A stretch of 64,000 nt of DNA from Zeus faber (GCA_960531495.1 OY482855.1:12737865-12801864); one strand, 5' to 3'. Positions 1-36,570 are shown, numbered from the stretch's first letter. Notes: generated by a model not told the origin, from the sequence alone. Made by a program: numbers and translations.

Positions 1-617
1 GAAAAACGTACATTTTAAACGATGGTATAAATGTATGGTTTTGGGAATTGTAGCAAAATGTGAATTTGTAAACATGCAAGCAGAAAAATGTAACCAAAGG
101 AAACAAGGTGAAAGTTGGACAGATTACAACCGGTAAACATACAACCGATAAAGTAAGACCGGCGTAAACTTTGGGTGCACTCAAAGCCACTCTACCATTC
201 TACTTACTTACAAAATACCACAGTAGTGAACCCAACTATTTACATACTAAACATTGGTAAGCTTTGCATTCAAGTTTAAAACAATATTTGCAGTAATGGA
301 AATTGTAAAAAATTGAATATTGTATAAAATCTCTATCTACATATCTTGAGGGTATGTATACAGAGCATATTAGATATAAATTACATTAAATGAAATAAAT
401 TGATCATTTAAAACAAGAAAATTAATACAGAAATGAATACATTTTTGTATAAATGAGTGTAAACTTTGGGTCAGGTCAGGTGAGCCGACCTGGAAGGATT
501 CAACGCAGCTCCCAGTTCCAGTGAAACACCAAATTACCAAACTGGGAGTCACCAAGTCCCAGCAAATAAATACCAGAATGGGAGGGATTGGTAAATGCAT
601 GTGGGAGTGAGGTTCAC
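1..617. other. Intronic sequence of FARSA (after the last visible exon)
   Basis: AT-rich sequence with no recognisable exon. I looked on the minus strand for the terminal FARSA exon (the family continues from motif 3 to the C terminus) and did not find it, so this is taken as intron. No repeat family recognised. Confidence 0.6.
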
Positions 618-8460
<7,843 letters not shown>

Positions 8461-8560
8461 GCTCGGGCAAAGCTTACGACCTAGAGAGACCGGAGGTGAC
8501 GCGAAATGACGCTACGAAGACGTGGGCGGTACCGGAAATGTTATTTGATTACCTAAATAT
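8461..8560 (-). promoter_or_regulatory. farsa: FARSA 5' UTR and core promoter region
   Basis: The sequence just upstream of the FARSA start codon is richer in CpG than its surroundings and has no TATA box. On the gene strand it contains an ETS-type core (CATTTCCGGT, 8531-8540), a CACGTC element and a CGTCA element, as usual for housekeeping promoters. The transcription start was not located. Confidence 0.5.
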
Positions 8561-9030
8561 AATCTGGACGCCAATAAATAAAATAAATCTATATTCGATT
8601 CGATAAGAACAGTGTTGGACATATAGCTCTGATTGTGTTGCTTTCCCCTCATGTATTTATTTGATTTATTACTTTTTATGTTTTATTGTATATTTTGTTT
8701 CATCTATATTGCAGTGTTAGGATATAAAAATACACCAGAAATGTAATAACACCGATAAATGTATTTTTTAAATGGAGGAAAATAATGTAGTCTATAAAAT
8801 ATCTCTTAACCTAACAAATAATAAAAAAACAAAACAAGATTTTTAAAATATTATAAATCTATCTTGAAAAAGCCTCCAGGAAGAAGGACTTGTTTCCCTT
8901 TGTTCATTTCCTTTTATTCATATTTTACTTTTATCCTTTTTTTTTTTTTTTTTTAAATCAATTATTTCTTTCCGTTTACGAACACAAATTACATTTTGAT
9001 CATTAAATAACAATATAAATTACAAAAAAG

Positions 9031-9118
<88 letters not shown>

Positions 9119-9261
9119 TATACATATACATATATACATACACACACACACACACACTTAGATACACAGATCTTTTCCAGACAACAGATCAAGTTGTCTC
9201 ACATAGAAACACCAAGCCCACACTACTCAGTCCATTCATTCAGAAAATAAAATCAGGCCTT
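8561..9261. other. Short intergenic spacer between FARSA and the ILF3 polyadenylation site
   Basis: AT-rich spacer of about 700 bp separating two genes transcribed in the same direction. It contains a T18 run near 8938-8955 and a TA/CA microsatellite cluster. No gene is seen. Confidence 0.6.
9035..9157 (+). repeat. Compound (TA)n/(CA)n microsatellite
   Basis: A TA run (about 9035-9061), mixed TACA units, a CA run (about 9080-9112), more TACATA units and a final CA run to about 9157. It lies between FARSA and ILF3. Confidence 0.9.
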
Positions 9262-9937
9262 CAAAATAAAAATCCTTTATTGGTACATTATTGGTACAAA
9301 CACTTTCTTGTACATTGTTCAACAGAAAGCATCCCACCCAAATAAGGCTACACCAAGCAGAAATGTGGAATTAAGACATTTTAGTCTTTCCAGTAATCTC
9401 AAAGGATTCAACTACATCGCATGAGGTAAAATATTACAAGATTAACAACAACTACAAGCAATAAAAAAAGCAGGTTTTAGGCCTACTGTTTAAAAAAAAA
9501 AAAAAAAAGAAAAACTCCAACAACAATCCTCAGGACTGAAAAACTAAGTGGTCAAAATAATGTTCACTTGTTGCACATGAGGAATAAGTCACATATATTC
9601 AGCTTTGCATATAAAACAATCCTTTCAGAAAAGGAACCCAGTTAGAATGAATAAACTGATAATGAGGACAGGGACTGGTGGGATACATTGAAAACCAAGG
9701 TAACCTAAAACACCAGACAAAATACTGACCAGGCCACCGAACTCGGCAGTTTCATTTCATTCAACGAATGATTCTTCCATGTTGTGCCCAAAATTTCAAC
9801 ACACAAAACCGAAGCACATGAAAACGCCGTGTAGCGCCAGTCAGCAATCAATCTCTTTCTTTCTTTGGAAAAGGCTTTAGGTAGGGACACGGGATGGTTG
9901 TTGGTAATGATATCAAGTAGTTATCGGATGATAAAGT
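9262..9937 (-). terminator. ilf3: ILF3 3' UTR with polyadenylation signal
   Basis: Downstream of the ILF3 stop codon, the first well-placed AATAAA on the minus strand is at 9276-9281 (CCAATAAAGG), giving a 3' UTR of about 670 nt. The cleavage position is inferred from the usual 10-30 nt spacing. Confidence 0.55.
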
Positions 9938-24608
<14,671 letters not shown>

Positions 24609-24614
24609 ACTCAC

Positions 24615-24840
24615 CGGGTGTGGGCGTCGCACTGCTGTAGCCTGGCCGCCGTCTGCGTCTCGCTCTCCGTCGGGGGGTTGGAACGCCCACGAACCACCGA
24701 ACCTCGATGCCGATTGGCCAGAATGTCCTCGCGACCCGCGCACGTCACCTTCGTGCGTGCGCGGACGCCCTACGCGCAGGCGCGTTGGTGATCGTTTTCT
24801 GCCCACCTGCGACGCCGGCAACGTTCACCTTTGTCTAGGT
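24615..24840 (-). promoter_or_regulatory. ilf3: ILF3 CpG-rich promoter and non-coding first exon
   Basis: A dense CpG stretch rises sharply from the AT-rich neighbourhood. On the minus strand a canonical donor GTGAGT at 24609-24614 follows GACGCCCACACCCG, defining the 3' end of a non-coding exon. The ILF3 coding start lies in the next exon (acceptor at 21618-21620), 24 nt downstream of the splice. The start of transcription is not resolved but should be within about 24700-24840. CpG-rich sequence continues into the intron to about 24180. Confidence 0.6.
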
Positions 24841-24954
24841 CGGGGCCATATTGACAAGATTAAATATCACGACATATATATATATATATAAATAATTAAT
24901 TAATCTATTTATTTATTTTGAACCTCGATTTCTTTGCTTTGACCATATTTGGGG

Positions 24955-24966
24955 GGGGGGGGGGGG
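24955..24966 (+). repeat. Poly(G) run
   Basis: A G run of about 16 bases, 24951-24966, in the ILF3-ptger1 interval, next to AT-rich sequence with a (TA)n run at about 24874-24890. Its length is uncertain in any assembly. Confidence 0.7.
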
Positions 24967-25109
24967 TGGCTATTGCTTTCATAAGATATTACACACGATA
25001 AATATTTGGAAAAACAACAGGTAGAGGCGTGGGTGAGAACACCCAGTAGAGTCTTTTGAACAGAAGAAGAATCTTTAATCGTCACACAGCACACCACACA
25101 TGCACGCAC

Positions 25110-25487
25110 GCACGCGCTTTTGGATGGCGGCCTCTGCATTAAACCTCATCCTGGCTTGTCCTTCCTCCGGGGGCACAGCCAGGAGCAGTGGGCAGCATTC
25201 GTGGACGCCCCGGGGACCTGGTGATGAGTGTCCATCGCTGGTCAGACGATGATGGGTGCATGTTTTTTTTTTTGGGGGGGGGGGGTCCTTACTGACTTGA
25301 GGTGGAGGAAACCCCATGTGAGCACGGGGCGAACATGCAAATTCCACACAGAAAGACACCCATTTTTTTGGAGATAACCGGCCCGGAGCACGGTGCCAAC
25401 AGCACCCCAGGCAGGAATCAAACCCAGGACCTTCTTGCTGTGAGGCAGCAGTGCAGTGCACTGCGCCACCGTGCGCCGCCGTATTGC
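25110..25487 (-). mobile_element. DANA/mermaid-type tRNA-derived SINE, copy 1
   Basis: On the minus strand the head carries GGTGGCGCAGTGCACTGCAC (A-box-like) and CTGGGTTTGATTCCTGCC (B-box-like). Then come CCGTGCTCCGGGCCGGTTAT, TGTGGAATTTGCATG and CCATGTGAGGTTTCC-like blocks typical of this fish SINE, and a tail with AGCCAGGATGAGG-TTTAATGCAGA. A T/G homopolymer pair interrupts it at about 25262-25285. A direct homologue lies at 45466-45850 on the plus strand. Confidence 0.75.
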
Positions 25488-26332
25488 GTTACTAGACTGT
25501 AATGCAGCCTTAAAAAGGATTTACAGTATATATTGTTAGGATAACCACCCCTACCTTTGACTGATACTATGATAGGGAAACCCGCCTATATGGTGTAAGT
25601 TTAGATTTGCATGCCTATTATTTATGTTTAAACTGTCATGAAGGGAAACCTGACTGTGGTGGCAAGAAAGCTGAGGAGACAGCTGGCCAGCCATGAAGAA
25701 CATGCAGACAGCAATAGTGGTTTGAAAATAGTGGTGGAGCAATACAGAAACAGGATTCGTTAGAGGTGGCTCCTGAAAGGAAAGCGCCAAGAATAGGTGT
25801 GTGCAAAGGTATAAATGTGTGTGACAAGGTCGAAGAGAGCTGTTCTGCAGAACTGCTCAGCCTTCATACTGCTTGTATGAAGTTTTAATAAAGGTTTTTG
25901 TGAAGTGAATTCCTTGGTTTACCTAATCTTTCTTTTGATTTGTTAAGTGTTCCACGACAATACTTTACCATTTCAGTCAATGTGGGAATCAAATATCTGC
26001 TGCAAATGGTTAGGCATAATGTTTTTTTGTCTCTGTAAAAACATTGAAACTCAAAAGGTATCACACTGGGGAGCATTAATGGTAAATTATACCTTCCTTT
26101 TATTCAGCAGAATTACATTCAATAGCCAACATATAGCTTCTTTGCAGTACCCAAACAACCGGGTAAAATAAATACTCTTAAAGACACAAGGTACAATCAC
26201 AAAATCCAATAAACATCCTTCACATCTTCAAGCTGAGGCAAAAGCAAGGCCACTACTTTGTTTTGTCGCGACAGTATTTACACAAATCACTGACACTTCT
26301 TAGACAGAGAAAAATAGGAACTTAATAAGGGA
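25488..26332. other. Intergenic sequence between ILF3 and ptger1
   Basis: No gene, RNA or repeat family recognised. Short open frames on either strand show no family resemblance. Confidence 0.5.
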
Positions 26333-26940
26333 CTTAATAAGCACAATAGGGGAACTACTCTGAGGTCCCCAAAACATGTCTTTGAAGTTTTCTTTTGCTG
26401 AAAACACCACTCAGATTATGCATTCTAGCCATTCTAACATGCCTCTATTACACTCCTGTAACTGACGCGTTGTTTATTGGATTTATTTGAAGAAATGCAC
26501 AGCAGATCTGCGCACCGCAGCCTGTAGTCTATCTGCCTCATACTTTCTTTTGCTTTAGAAAGAAACACACAGCAGATTTATTTTTTACTTACTTATTTTT
26601 CTTACATTTCCATTGTCTGTAGTTTCTTCACAGACAGATGGTATTAATTCCTCCTTTTTTAAAAGATTTGTGCTGGTCTGTATGCGCTTGTTATTCTCCA
26701 GCTGTGGGGGTAGTTCCTCAGACGGATGGCGGTTCTGATTCTACTGAGGCCCTAAATGACGTAGATCAGGCCTGCAAATCTGAACGGCTTGTTCCATGAC
26801 ATGTTTTCTGGCGAAAGCTCAGAAAAAAACTGACTGGGTTGTCTTATTTCTTAGGTTGTGTGTTAGTAGGCCCATCAGAGAGCCAAATGTATGTGCACAA
26901 GCACTGAAAAAGTGAGATTTCATAATCGGTCCCCTTCAAT
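26333..26940. mobile_element. Degraded inverted copy 2 of the TTAA-flanked element
   Basis: It shares, in inverse orientation to 12266-12972, the block GAGGTCCCCAAAACATG (26362 onward), the GCTGAAAACACC, AGATTATGCATTCTAGCCAT and CTAACATGC blocks, and the end CATAATCGGTCCCCTT. The left end is too worn to show the terminal repeat. Confidence 0.65.
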
Positions 26941-27372
26941 ATGCACTGCGGGTAGCACCTTTCATCTTAAAGATGAGATGTTTGCTTAAAGACCTTATGG
27001 GTATGGGTATACACTTGGCACTTATTCAAAGTCTGCTCCTACATTCAGTGGAAACATTTATTCTTTTAATGTGTGTTATATTGTACCATTATTTCCTAAT
27101 CCAAATCCGTAGCTTACAGTAACAACAGGGATTCCCATTTTCAACACTTTCCATTCACAGATACCGTAGTGCGTCCAAGCCTGCTATCTAAGAGACATAA
27201 AAAAAAAAGCAACAAAGGCATTTGTCAGTGCTTTCCGCTCCAAAAAGATTGAATGTTCCCTTGACTTTTATGCCCAAACACAAAATACAAATAACACAGA
27301 CATTTCCGAGACAAGTTTGAAAGATTATCTTTCTGGTGATTTCTGGTATTACAGAATCTTTTTTTTCCTCAC

Positions 27373-27677
27373 TTTATTTAGGACACAATCCAATCCTAAA
27401 ATTAGAATTGTGTTTTAGGACAATACAAAATCCAGCCCTAAGTAAAAAATAAAATCAGACTACATGGCTACTAGGTCTACATGAAGAACGGGACAATATA
27501 GTGTACATTTTAGGATTCGGAATGATGTTAAGTCAAGATAGGACAGGACACAGCCTAGAGTTAAAAATCCGCTTCTGCAATAGTAAAATACGATTTTTCC
27601 CATCTTTGAAACTTTTTTTTTCTGTGATGAGGCCCCACGTGTCTTCCTCTGCATACACCTTTTTAATCCCTGGTCCC
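27373..27677 (-). terminator. ptger1: ptger1 3' UTR, possible polyadenylation signal
   Basis: The first AATAAA on the minus strand after the stop codon is at 27373-27378 (CTAAATAAAGTG). Alternative signals occur further downstream (for example near 27056), so the end is uncertain. Confidence 0.35.
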
Positions 27678-27953
27678 TCATTTCTTGTTCACCGTACTCT
27701 TCTCCGAGATGGTGAACGAGCTGATTTCCCAGCGCAAGGAGCGGAAGGTGCTCCTCTTGAAGCTGGCTCTCCGCTTGGTGATGTGGTAGATCCTCCGCAG
27801 GATGGCGCGCCGCAGCAGGATGTAGACCCAGGGGTCCAGGATCTGGTTCCAGGAGGCCAGCCTCACCCCCGCCATCATCAGCTTCCGATAGGTGTCCTCG
27901 CCTCGGCCCAGAGAACCGCCGTAGGACCCCATCACCGACATCAGACCGAAAAT
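27678..27953 (-). CDS. ptger1: ptger1 coding exon 2: TM7 and cytoplasmic tail
   Basis: 91 codons plus TGA at 27678-27680. It begins [13 protein letters not shown], has TM7 ([18 protein letters not shown]), then a basic tail with [20 protein letters not shown] and the end STVNKK. The acceptor TAG is at 27954-27956. Confidence 0.93.
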   Translation of the reverse strand: MFGLMSVMGSYGGSLGRGEDTYRKLMMAGVRLASWNQILDPWVYILLRRAILRRIYHITKRRASFKRSTFRSLRWEISSFTISEKSTVNKK

Positions 27954-30900
27954 CTAAGACCAGACGGAGAGGGAGGAACCGTTTCAGCTTTGTTTATCTT
28001 GTAATTTCCATACACATCCTGAATATCTCTTCATTGACATTGTACAAGTAGGATACAACAGAATTTGTCTTCTGCATTTGAGCCATCCTATACCTTGGAG
28101 CAGTGGGCAGCCGCAGTGCAGCGCCCGGGGACCAGCTCCAGCTCTTTTGCCAGTGCCGTGGTCAGGGGCGCTGATAAGAGTATTAACCCTAACCAACCGA
28201 ATTATTTCATTGATTGGGTGCATGGTTGATGAGGTTTCCTTCGATTTGTTTTGTTGTATATTTCATGCGCTAACTGTATTAGTGGTCTACCCATGTGGTG
28301 TTTCCATACAGCATTGAAATGACTGCACCAGTATAACAAAGATATTGAAATAAATGTGTACAGAGACTCAGGTGTCACGGATGCAATGTCTTTTGCTTTC
28401 TCCCCAGGTTTTTTAAATAAAATTGGCAACAAAAAAGCTGGATTTTGTTTTTCCGAATGAACTGAATAAATAAATGATCACAACAATGACGAGGCACGAG
28501 GAACACCAGGGAATCTTTTGATAATGTGTATTATGTAATGGGCCGATAACAATAATAATAATCCCTTCCTCAAAGTGACAAATACATCATCATACTTGTA
28601 TTATTATGGTTTTATTATTATTATTAGATTGCTATTATTATCATTTAAATATATTAAACAAAATATTCAAAGTATTGAATTGAAGTCATAAACCATTAGT
28701 CCTCACTCATAAATATTAAAAGCAAGTCAAAGTTTTCTGGAGTCACATTGGAAAAATTCTGGGAATAAATATGGCGAGTCTAGTTTCCTGTTGTATCGGT
28801 GAACAATTAAACACAAATCAATTAAATATTTAACTTCACCAAAATGACCAAAACTGGGATAGTGCTGCTTTGGGCAGTTCAATTGACAGTATGCTGCTCT
28901 GATACAATCCAGTAATCGTTGGGTAAAAATATTATTGTAATTCTAACTGTATTTTAATGTTCATAAAATGTTGCAGTGGTAATTTTCACTTGTGACTGAT
29001 AATAATGTATTTATGGGTTTCAATAGTTTGAGTGGTTTTTCAGCATGATGTAGCTTATTATGGTAAAAATTCATGTCTTTAAAACTCATATAAGCCGAGC
29101 TGTTTGAGGGAAAGATTATTTCTGAACCAGTCCACCCAAACACCGGAATCAAGCTAAATAAATAACCTCACAAGAGTTCATTGTGTTATTATCCTTGGCT
29201 ACACCCGCACAGCCACTTCTGCACCGTGCAGTGACTCATCTTTAAAGGGCTGTAAATTGTTACACAGACCTCACTCAAAACACTCAGGATTTTATATACA
29301 AAGGGCCTCAAAGTTCTGCTTTGTACGATGCTGATTTACACCCTTTACGACCCTTCCACAATCTGCTAAACCTTCAACAGTTTGCCGTGATGAAAACCAG
29401 TGATCTCGATTCAAGCCTGCTGGCTGCTGCCATGAAGGGTCTACTTTCGAGGTGACTGATTGCTCCGGTTAAACATTTCAACTGGCACAATGAAGTAAAC
29501 GAATCTTGCTTGTCCGATGTTGCCTCAGACAAATATACTTGTTCAAGTTCAAATTCAAGAGATTATTTGCCTGTGGCCATAAGACTGAGAGTTTGATTTC
29601 TTGTCTGGCAGTAAAAAACTCGGAGGACATCATCCTTTGTCAGCAAGTTGAGGTCTCTTTGAACATCGTATATTGTAATCACATCCTGGGTCCAACCATG
29701 GAGGAAGGCTTTTAGTTTGGTGCGAATAATTTTAATCTGTGTCTTTATAAAGCAGGCTGCTGCTTACAAACAACAGGCACAATAATTCTCTACCTGTATG
29801 ACTGTATTAAAAAAATACATGTGAAGAACACGCAATTTTTACATTAAATACATGGCTGATGAAGGTTTTTAAAAGGTTCCATGGATATTAGGGCTTCATA
29901 ATATATGAAAAACTATGATAATTGATATATAATGATTATTATCAGTGAGTATTATCTCATATAGATAGAAATTTATTTTTACTGCATTCTGTCCGGAGGT
30001 TTGTCTACTTCAGCTACATACTGTACATCAGTTTATAGTTGTAGCTTATATCAAAGCAGTGGTGAAGGATATAGGTAGAGTATGCCCATTATACTAACCT
30101 ACCAGTCTTATATCTATTGCATTATATTTATATCTATTGTAACATAGTCTTATTGGATACCCACTTAACTATTACTACCCCCAAATGTGTATATTCTTAA
30201 TTTTGCGCCACCCCTTCCCTAATATATAAAATCCTGAACCTAGAATCCCGAAGATTTTTGCATTTTAAATATAAAAAATGACGTATCATATATTCATATA
30301 ATATATAATAATTAGATAAATTTCTAAAAACATACCAGCAGGGGGCTCCAGCAGATGCAGGACGTCACCATGATGCCCAGCAGCTGAGCGACCATTTCTA
30401 TGTCGTGGGACTTGGCTGTGCAGCGTTGAGAGCAGATCCTCTTTCGAAGCCTGGCTCTCACCAAGGTGACCCCGCTGATGGTGTTGCACACTAGGGCCAC
30501 AGCCAGGGAGGTCAGACCCAGTCCAGAGAACAGCATCACAAAGGCAACGTCTGTCCCCTTCGTGTCCCCCAGTACCCTAATGAAGCACCAGGTCCAAGGG
30601 TATTGGTAGGTGTAGGCACCAAGACTGAAGAAAGGCAGAAGGGCCACGCATGCAGCCAGCAACCAGATTAGGGCAAGTGCCATCTTGGTCCGTGCTGTCG
30701 TTACTAACTGTGCATGGAGCAGGGGTTTGGTGACTCCTAGGCAGCGTTCTGCTGCCATGGCACAGCCCAGGAAAAGTGGACAAAGGCCAAAAAACACCAT
30801 GCTACCCCCAAGCAAAAGGCAAGGGGCATCAGGATCTCCTGCAGTGTCGGGTGCCAGATACTCATCTGCGGGCCTGGTGCCCGCGGAGTACAACCTCAAA

Positions 30901-31211
30901 ACCAGGGTTCCAGCGATGACATGTCCAGTAAGGTCTGTAGCTACTAGGGAGCTGGCAAAGAGGAGGAAGGTTGCCTTGGAGCGCCGACGGAAACGTTTGT
31001 ACGCCTTGGCCAGAATGATGAGTGCCACAATATTGGAAAGGATACCCAGCGTCATGGAAAGGCCCGCAGCTGTGGGGTCACTGGGCGGCCGGGTGGTGCC
31101 ATTATGTCGGCGGGCCAAGGACTCTACCTGGGCCTTGTCCTTAAAGGTGTGGTTAGATAGGGGCATAGCAGCCACTATGCCTGAGGTGTTGTAGTGCTGC
31201 ATTGCCAGCAT
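27678..31211 (-). CDS. ptger1: Prostaglandin E2 receptor, EP1 subtype, two coding exons, complete
   Basis: Rhodopsin-family GPCR of the plasma membrane; EP1 couples to calcium mobilisation through Gq in known members. Coding exons are 30336-31211 and 27678-27953, joined in phase 0 across a 2382-bp intron in the usual prostanoid-receptor position at the end of TM6. The product is 384 residues from ATG at 31209-31211. The N-terminus has three N-glycosylation sequons (NTS, NHT, NGT). TM1 begins [22 protein letters not shown]2 has [21 protein letters not shown]3 ends [13 protein letters not shown] (the ERC form of DRY used by prostanoid receptors). Extracellular loop 2 has [11 protein letters not shown]6 is [19 protein letters not shown], and TM7 is [20 protein letters not shown], with the prostaglandin-binding Arg and DPxxY. 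Fish carry several EP1 copies (a, b, c); which one this is cannot be told. An upstream in-frame GTG was not used. A strong acceptor at about 31260 implies an upstream 5' UTR exon. Confidence 0.94.
27954..30335. other. ptger1 intron
   Basis: AT-rich, 2382 bp. It contains the SINE fragment at 28068-28180 and a TAGGGCTTCATAATATATGA start at about 29889 that looks like one end of a worn hAT-like element. No coding exon seen. Confidence 0.7.
28068..28180 (-). repeat. SINE-type dispersed repeat fragment in ptger1 intron
   Basis: Nearly the same sequence as 895-990: TTCTGCATTTGAGCCATCCTA, GTGGGCAGCCGCAGTGCAGC and GACCAGCTCCAGCTCTTTTG blocks in the same order and orientation. The AATAAA tail seen in the first copy is not evident. 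Confidence 0.6.
30336..31211 (-). CDS. ptger1: ptger1 coding exon 1: N-terminus to TM6
   Basis: 292 codons covering the glycosylated N-terminus, TM1-TM6 and all intracellular loops 1-3. The donor GTATGT is at 30330-30335, directly after CWSPLL. The third intracellular loop is short ([19 protein letters not shown]) compared with human EP1, which has a long Gly/Ser/Arg-rich insertion there. Confidence 0.93.
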
Positions 31212-31364
31212 CACTGCAAGGCTCCATGCATCAGGTGGCTTCTCTGGGTGAAATGTGACTATAAGGAGAAAGGCTTACATTAGTTGGAAGGTTTCATTAT
31301 TTTATCAACACAATTTAGGGCTACTCATTAAGTTTCACAAAAATGTGCACGCAGAGACGTTTAG

Positions 31365-31872
31365 ACGGCGCAAAAATGCAAAACTACAGGCCCGGGGGAC
31401 ACATCCAGCCCGCGAGACAATAGAATGTGGCCAGCTAAATGGTGATTTTGTATTGACAAATCTGGCCTGCACATAATTTTTTCAAATCACAATACTTAAT
31501 TAATCCACACAAATGTACTCAATTTTTTCCAAAACATAAAACCGAATTAAATTGATCATAAGAGAGCTATTCCTAACAGAATTATGGGGAAATTCACAAA
31601 CGTGCGGAGGGAAAAACAAAACAAAACAAAAATAAGGAGGTAGAGCTCAGGAGGTAGAGCTGGTTGTCTAGTAATCTAAAGGTTGCTGGTTCGATCCCAG
31701 GCTCCTTCTGCTAGCATGCTGTAGTGTCCTTGAGCAAGACACTTTGCTCCTGATGGCTGCGTCCGTCGGTGTTTGAATAATTGTAAGTCGCTTTGGATAA
31801 AAGCGTCTGCTTAATGTAATGTAAAAGACACTGTGGCCCCCAGGTCATTTGAGTTTGAGAACACTGCCCTGG
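31365..31872. mobile_element. Worn hAT-like element split by a SINE insertion
   Basis: Left part 31365-31480 contains CTACAGGCCCGGGGGACA, CATCCAGCCCGCGAGA and ATCTGGCCTGCACATAATTT. Right part 31830-31872 contains TGGCCCCCAGGTCATTTGAG and TTTGAGAACACTGCCCTGG, a hAT-style terminus read in complement. The SINE at 31638-31826 lies between them. Element identity is inferred from the terminal style only. Confidence 0.4.
31638..31826 (+). mobile_element. tRNA-derived SINE with AAGTCGCTTTGGATAAAAGC-type 3' tail
   Basis: A-box-like GGTAGAGCTGGTTGTC followed by B-box GGTTCGATCCC (31688-31698), then GTGTCCTTGAGCAAGACACT and the 3' end GTAAGTCGCTTTGGATAAAAG-CGTCTGCTTAATGTAA. This tail is widespread in teleost SINEs. 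It is nearly full length and little decayed. It lies upstream of ptger1. Confidence 0.8.
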
Positions 31873-32041
31873 AGGTCTTATGGAAAGGACCTCATATTTT
31901 ACAACATGGGAATTCAGAACAAGTTATGGCAATGTCTGTTGAAAATTATGATTAGGCCTGCATTCTTTGTAAAGTGTTATTTTAACAGAACCGTGATTCC
32001 TAGTTGCGTTATCTTCAAAATACATCTGGAAAGTGATTTGT

Positions 32042-32043
32042 AA

Positions 32044-32075
<32 letters not shown>

Positions 32076-32160
32076 ATAATAATAATAATAATAATCATAA
32101 TAATAATAATAACAATAATAATAATGATGATAATAATAATGATGAATGATGAATAATGAT
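32042..32160 (+). repeat. (ACT)n/(AAT)n trinucleotide repeat
   Basis: About 10 ACT units followed by imperfect AAT and GAT units. Confidence 0.9.
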
Positions 32161-32865
32161 AAGCAAAGAAAAATGTATTTTCAAAGCAGTACTTATAATA
32201 AAATAAGTACAATTTATTAATGAATAAAAGACAGGGTAATTAAGCGTTTGGTGTTTTTATGATATTGAATAGATGCGCAACAGCGCTTCCTCGTGTTTTC
32301 CCTTCACCCAGCAAGATGTAAATTCATTTTCATTTCTTGGTAAGATTGTTTTACTTTGAAAAGTATTTACATTTCTACATAGATGCTGGATAGGGTCAAC
32401 CATTTCAGTCAGAAAAGTTAAATAGCCTAACTCAAAAATGTCCAATATCTGTGAAAGATTAATACCCAATACATTTGTTGCCCTTACAATACAAAACTAC
32501 GGAAAAAAAAAATAATAATAATTAAAATGATTACACTGTGTGTATATATATACTATGAAGATGATAGTGCATATGTCAATTGTCCTTTTAAATTAACTTT
32601 TTAAAGAGGATACGTCACAACGCATTTTACATAGCATAATACATTCCAGGTGTTGATCCTACCTTTTCCGCATTTTAGGGAATTAATCCATTGAGGTCAG
32701 CAGGTTTGGTTAGGTTTCACAATGCTCATGTTGTGAGCAAATTAAAAAAAAAAAAATGATAGAATTCCAATTGAACGACGATCATCTTCAGATTTCTTCC
32801 TTGAAAGAAAACAACAACGACAACAACTGCTCTGCATAAAGTCCTAAACTTGTGGATTCACAGGT

Positions 32866-32965
32866 TGCCTGCCATGACAAACTACAGCCTCCAGACAGCG
32901 TTGCACTGTTGCACAACCACACACTGACTCCACCACTCGCACCGCAGCTCCAGCTTTATATCGCT
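32866..32965 (-). promoter_or_regulatory. Candidate ptger1 promoter with TATA-like box
   Basis: On the minus strand GCGATATAAAGCTGG (about 32949-32963) lies about 1.7 kb upstream of the first ptger1 coding exon, which has an acceptor needing an upstream exon. About 90 nt downstream of the box, a GTGAAT donor-like site follows GGCAGGCAACCT. Position and motifs fit a first exon, but there is no transcript evidence. Confidence 0.25.
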
Positions 32966-33059
32966 ACTGCAGGGCGTCTCTCACCAGGCAGCTGCACTGG
33001 AAACACTCAAGTTCAGACAAGAGTCAGGACAAAAAGGAACTATACTGTGTGTTTGTTTG

Positions 33060-33152
33060 TGTGCGTGCGTGCGTGCGTGCGTGCGTGCGTGTGTGTGTGT
33101 GTATTATATATATATGTACATACATACATACACACACACACACACATATATA
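33060..33152 (+). repeat. Compound (GTGC)n/(GT)n/(TA)n/(CA)n microsatellite
   Basis: GTGC units, GT units, TATATA, TACA units, CA units and TATATA in a row, directly before the TATC array. Confidence 0.9.
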
Positions 33153-33177
33153 TATAGTATATATCTTTCAACTTTCT

Positions 33178-33318
<141 letters not shown>

Positions 33319-33376
33319 TAAATGTATACTGTGTATTCATACATCTATAAATAGAGAGAGAGAGAGAGAGAGAGAG

Positions 33377-36002
<2,626 letters not shown>

Positions 36003-36120
36003 TGTGGGGATGGTATGGTTTGAGCAGCCATACCTGACCTGGATCTTGGTAATTGGTGGATCCGGGATCAGAGTGGCTGCATACCTGTTGCTCGTTGGTT
36101 GGTCTAAGGAGCAACAGGTA
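36003..36120 (+). repeat. Dispersed hairpin-bearing repeat, copy 1
   Basis: GGTTTGAGCAGCCATACCTG, then GGCTGCATACCTGTTGCTCG and GAGCAACAGG. The last part folds into a stem with CCTGTTGCTC against GAGCAACAGG (36084-36118). It matches the complement of 38266-38385. Confidence 0.6.
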
Positions 36121-36488
36121 AAACCTGCATCCCCACGCACACTCAGGAGAGGAGCCGTGTCATGACGCTTGTCTATCTGCTCCTGGGCTTAGTCCAACTG
36201 GCCCACGTTCTACAACAAACTGGTGTATACAACCCACGTCTTCTGTGTCCATGAAACTCCACTTGGGTGGCGGGTGGCAGGAGAAACTGCCGCAGTATCG
36301 TTGCAGGTCAATGTTAATGACTTGTAGGCCATCCAGTGTGCTAGTGTAGGCCACCCAGGAAGAATTTGTATGTTTCAATTTCAAAAAGGAGATGTCAAGT
36401 CATAAACCTAACCCTTTGTTTCTGCACCTGTGAGCAAATTATCAAATTATCAACCAAGTCAATGTACAAAGGTATATTTATCTTTATA

Positions 36489-36496
36489 ATGTGTGT

Positions 36497-36549
<53 letters not shown>

Positions 36550-36570
36550 CGTGCGCGTGCGTGCGTGTGT
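36489..36570 (+). repeat. (GT)n/(GCGT)n microsatellite
   Basis: GT units interrupted by GTGC units, about 80 bp. A (GA)n tract with CAGA interruptions follows at 36665-36716. Confidence 0.9.

Noticed and set aside
30324-30335. Extension of ptger1 exon 1 past CWSPLL to an in-frame stop
   Set aside because: It crosses a consensus GTATGT donor, and the family continues in TM7, which is found in the exon at 27678-27953.
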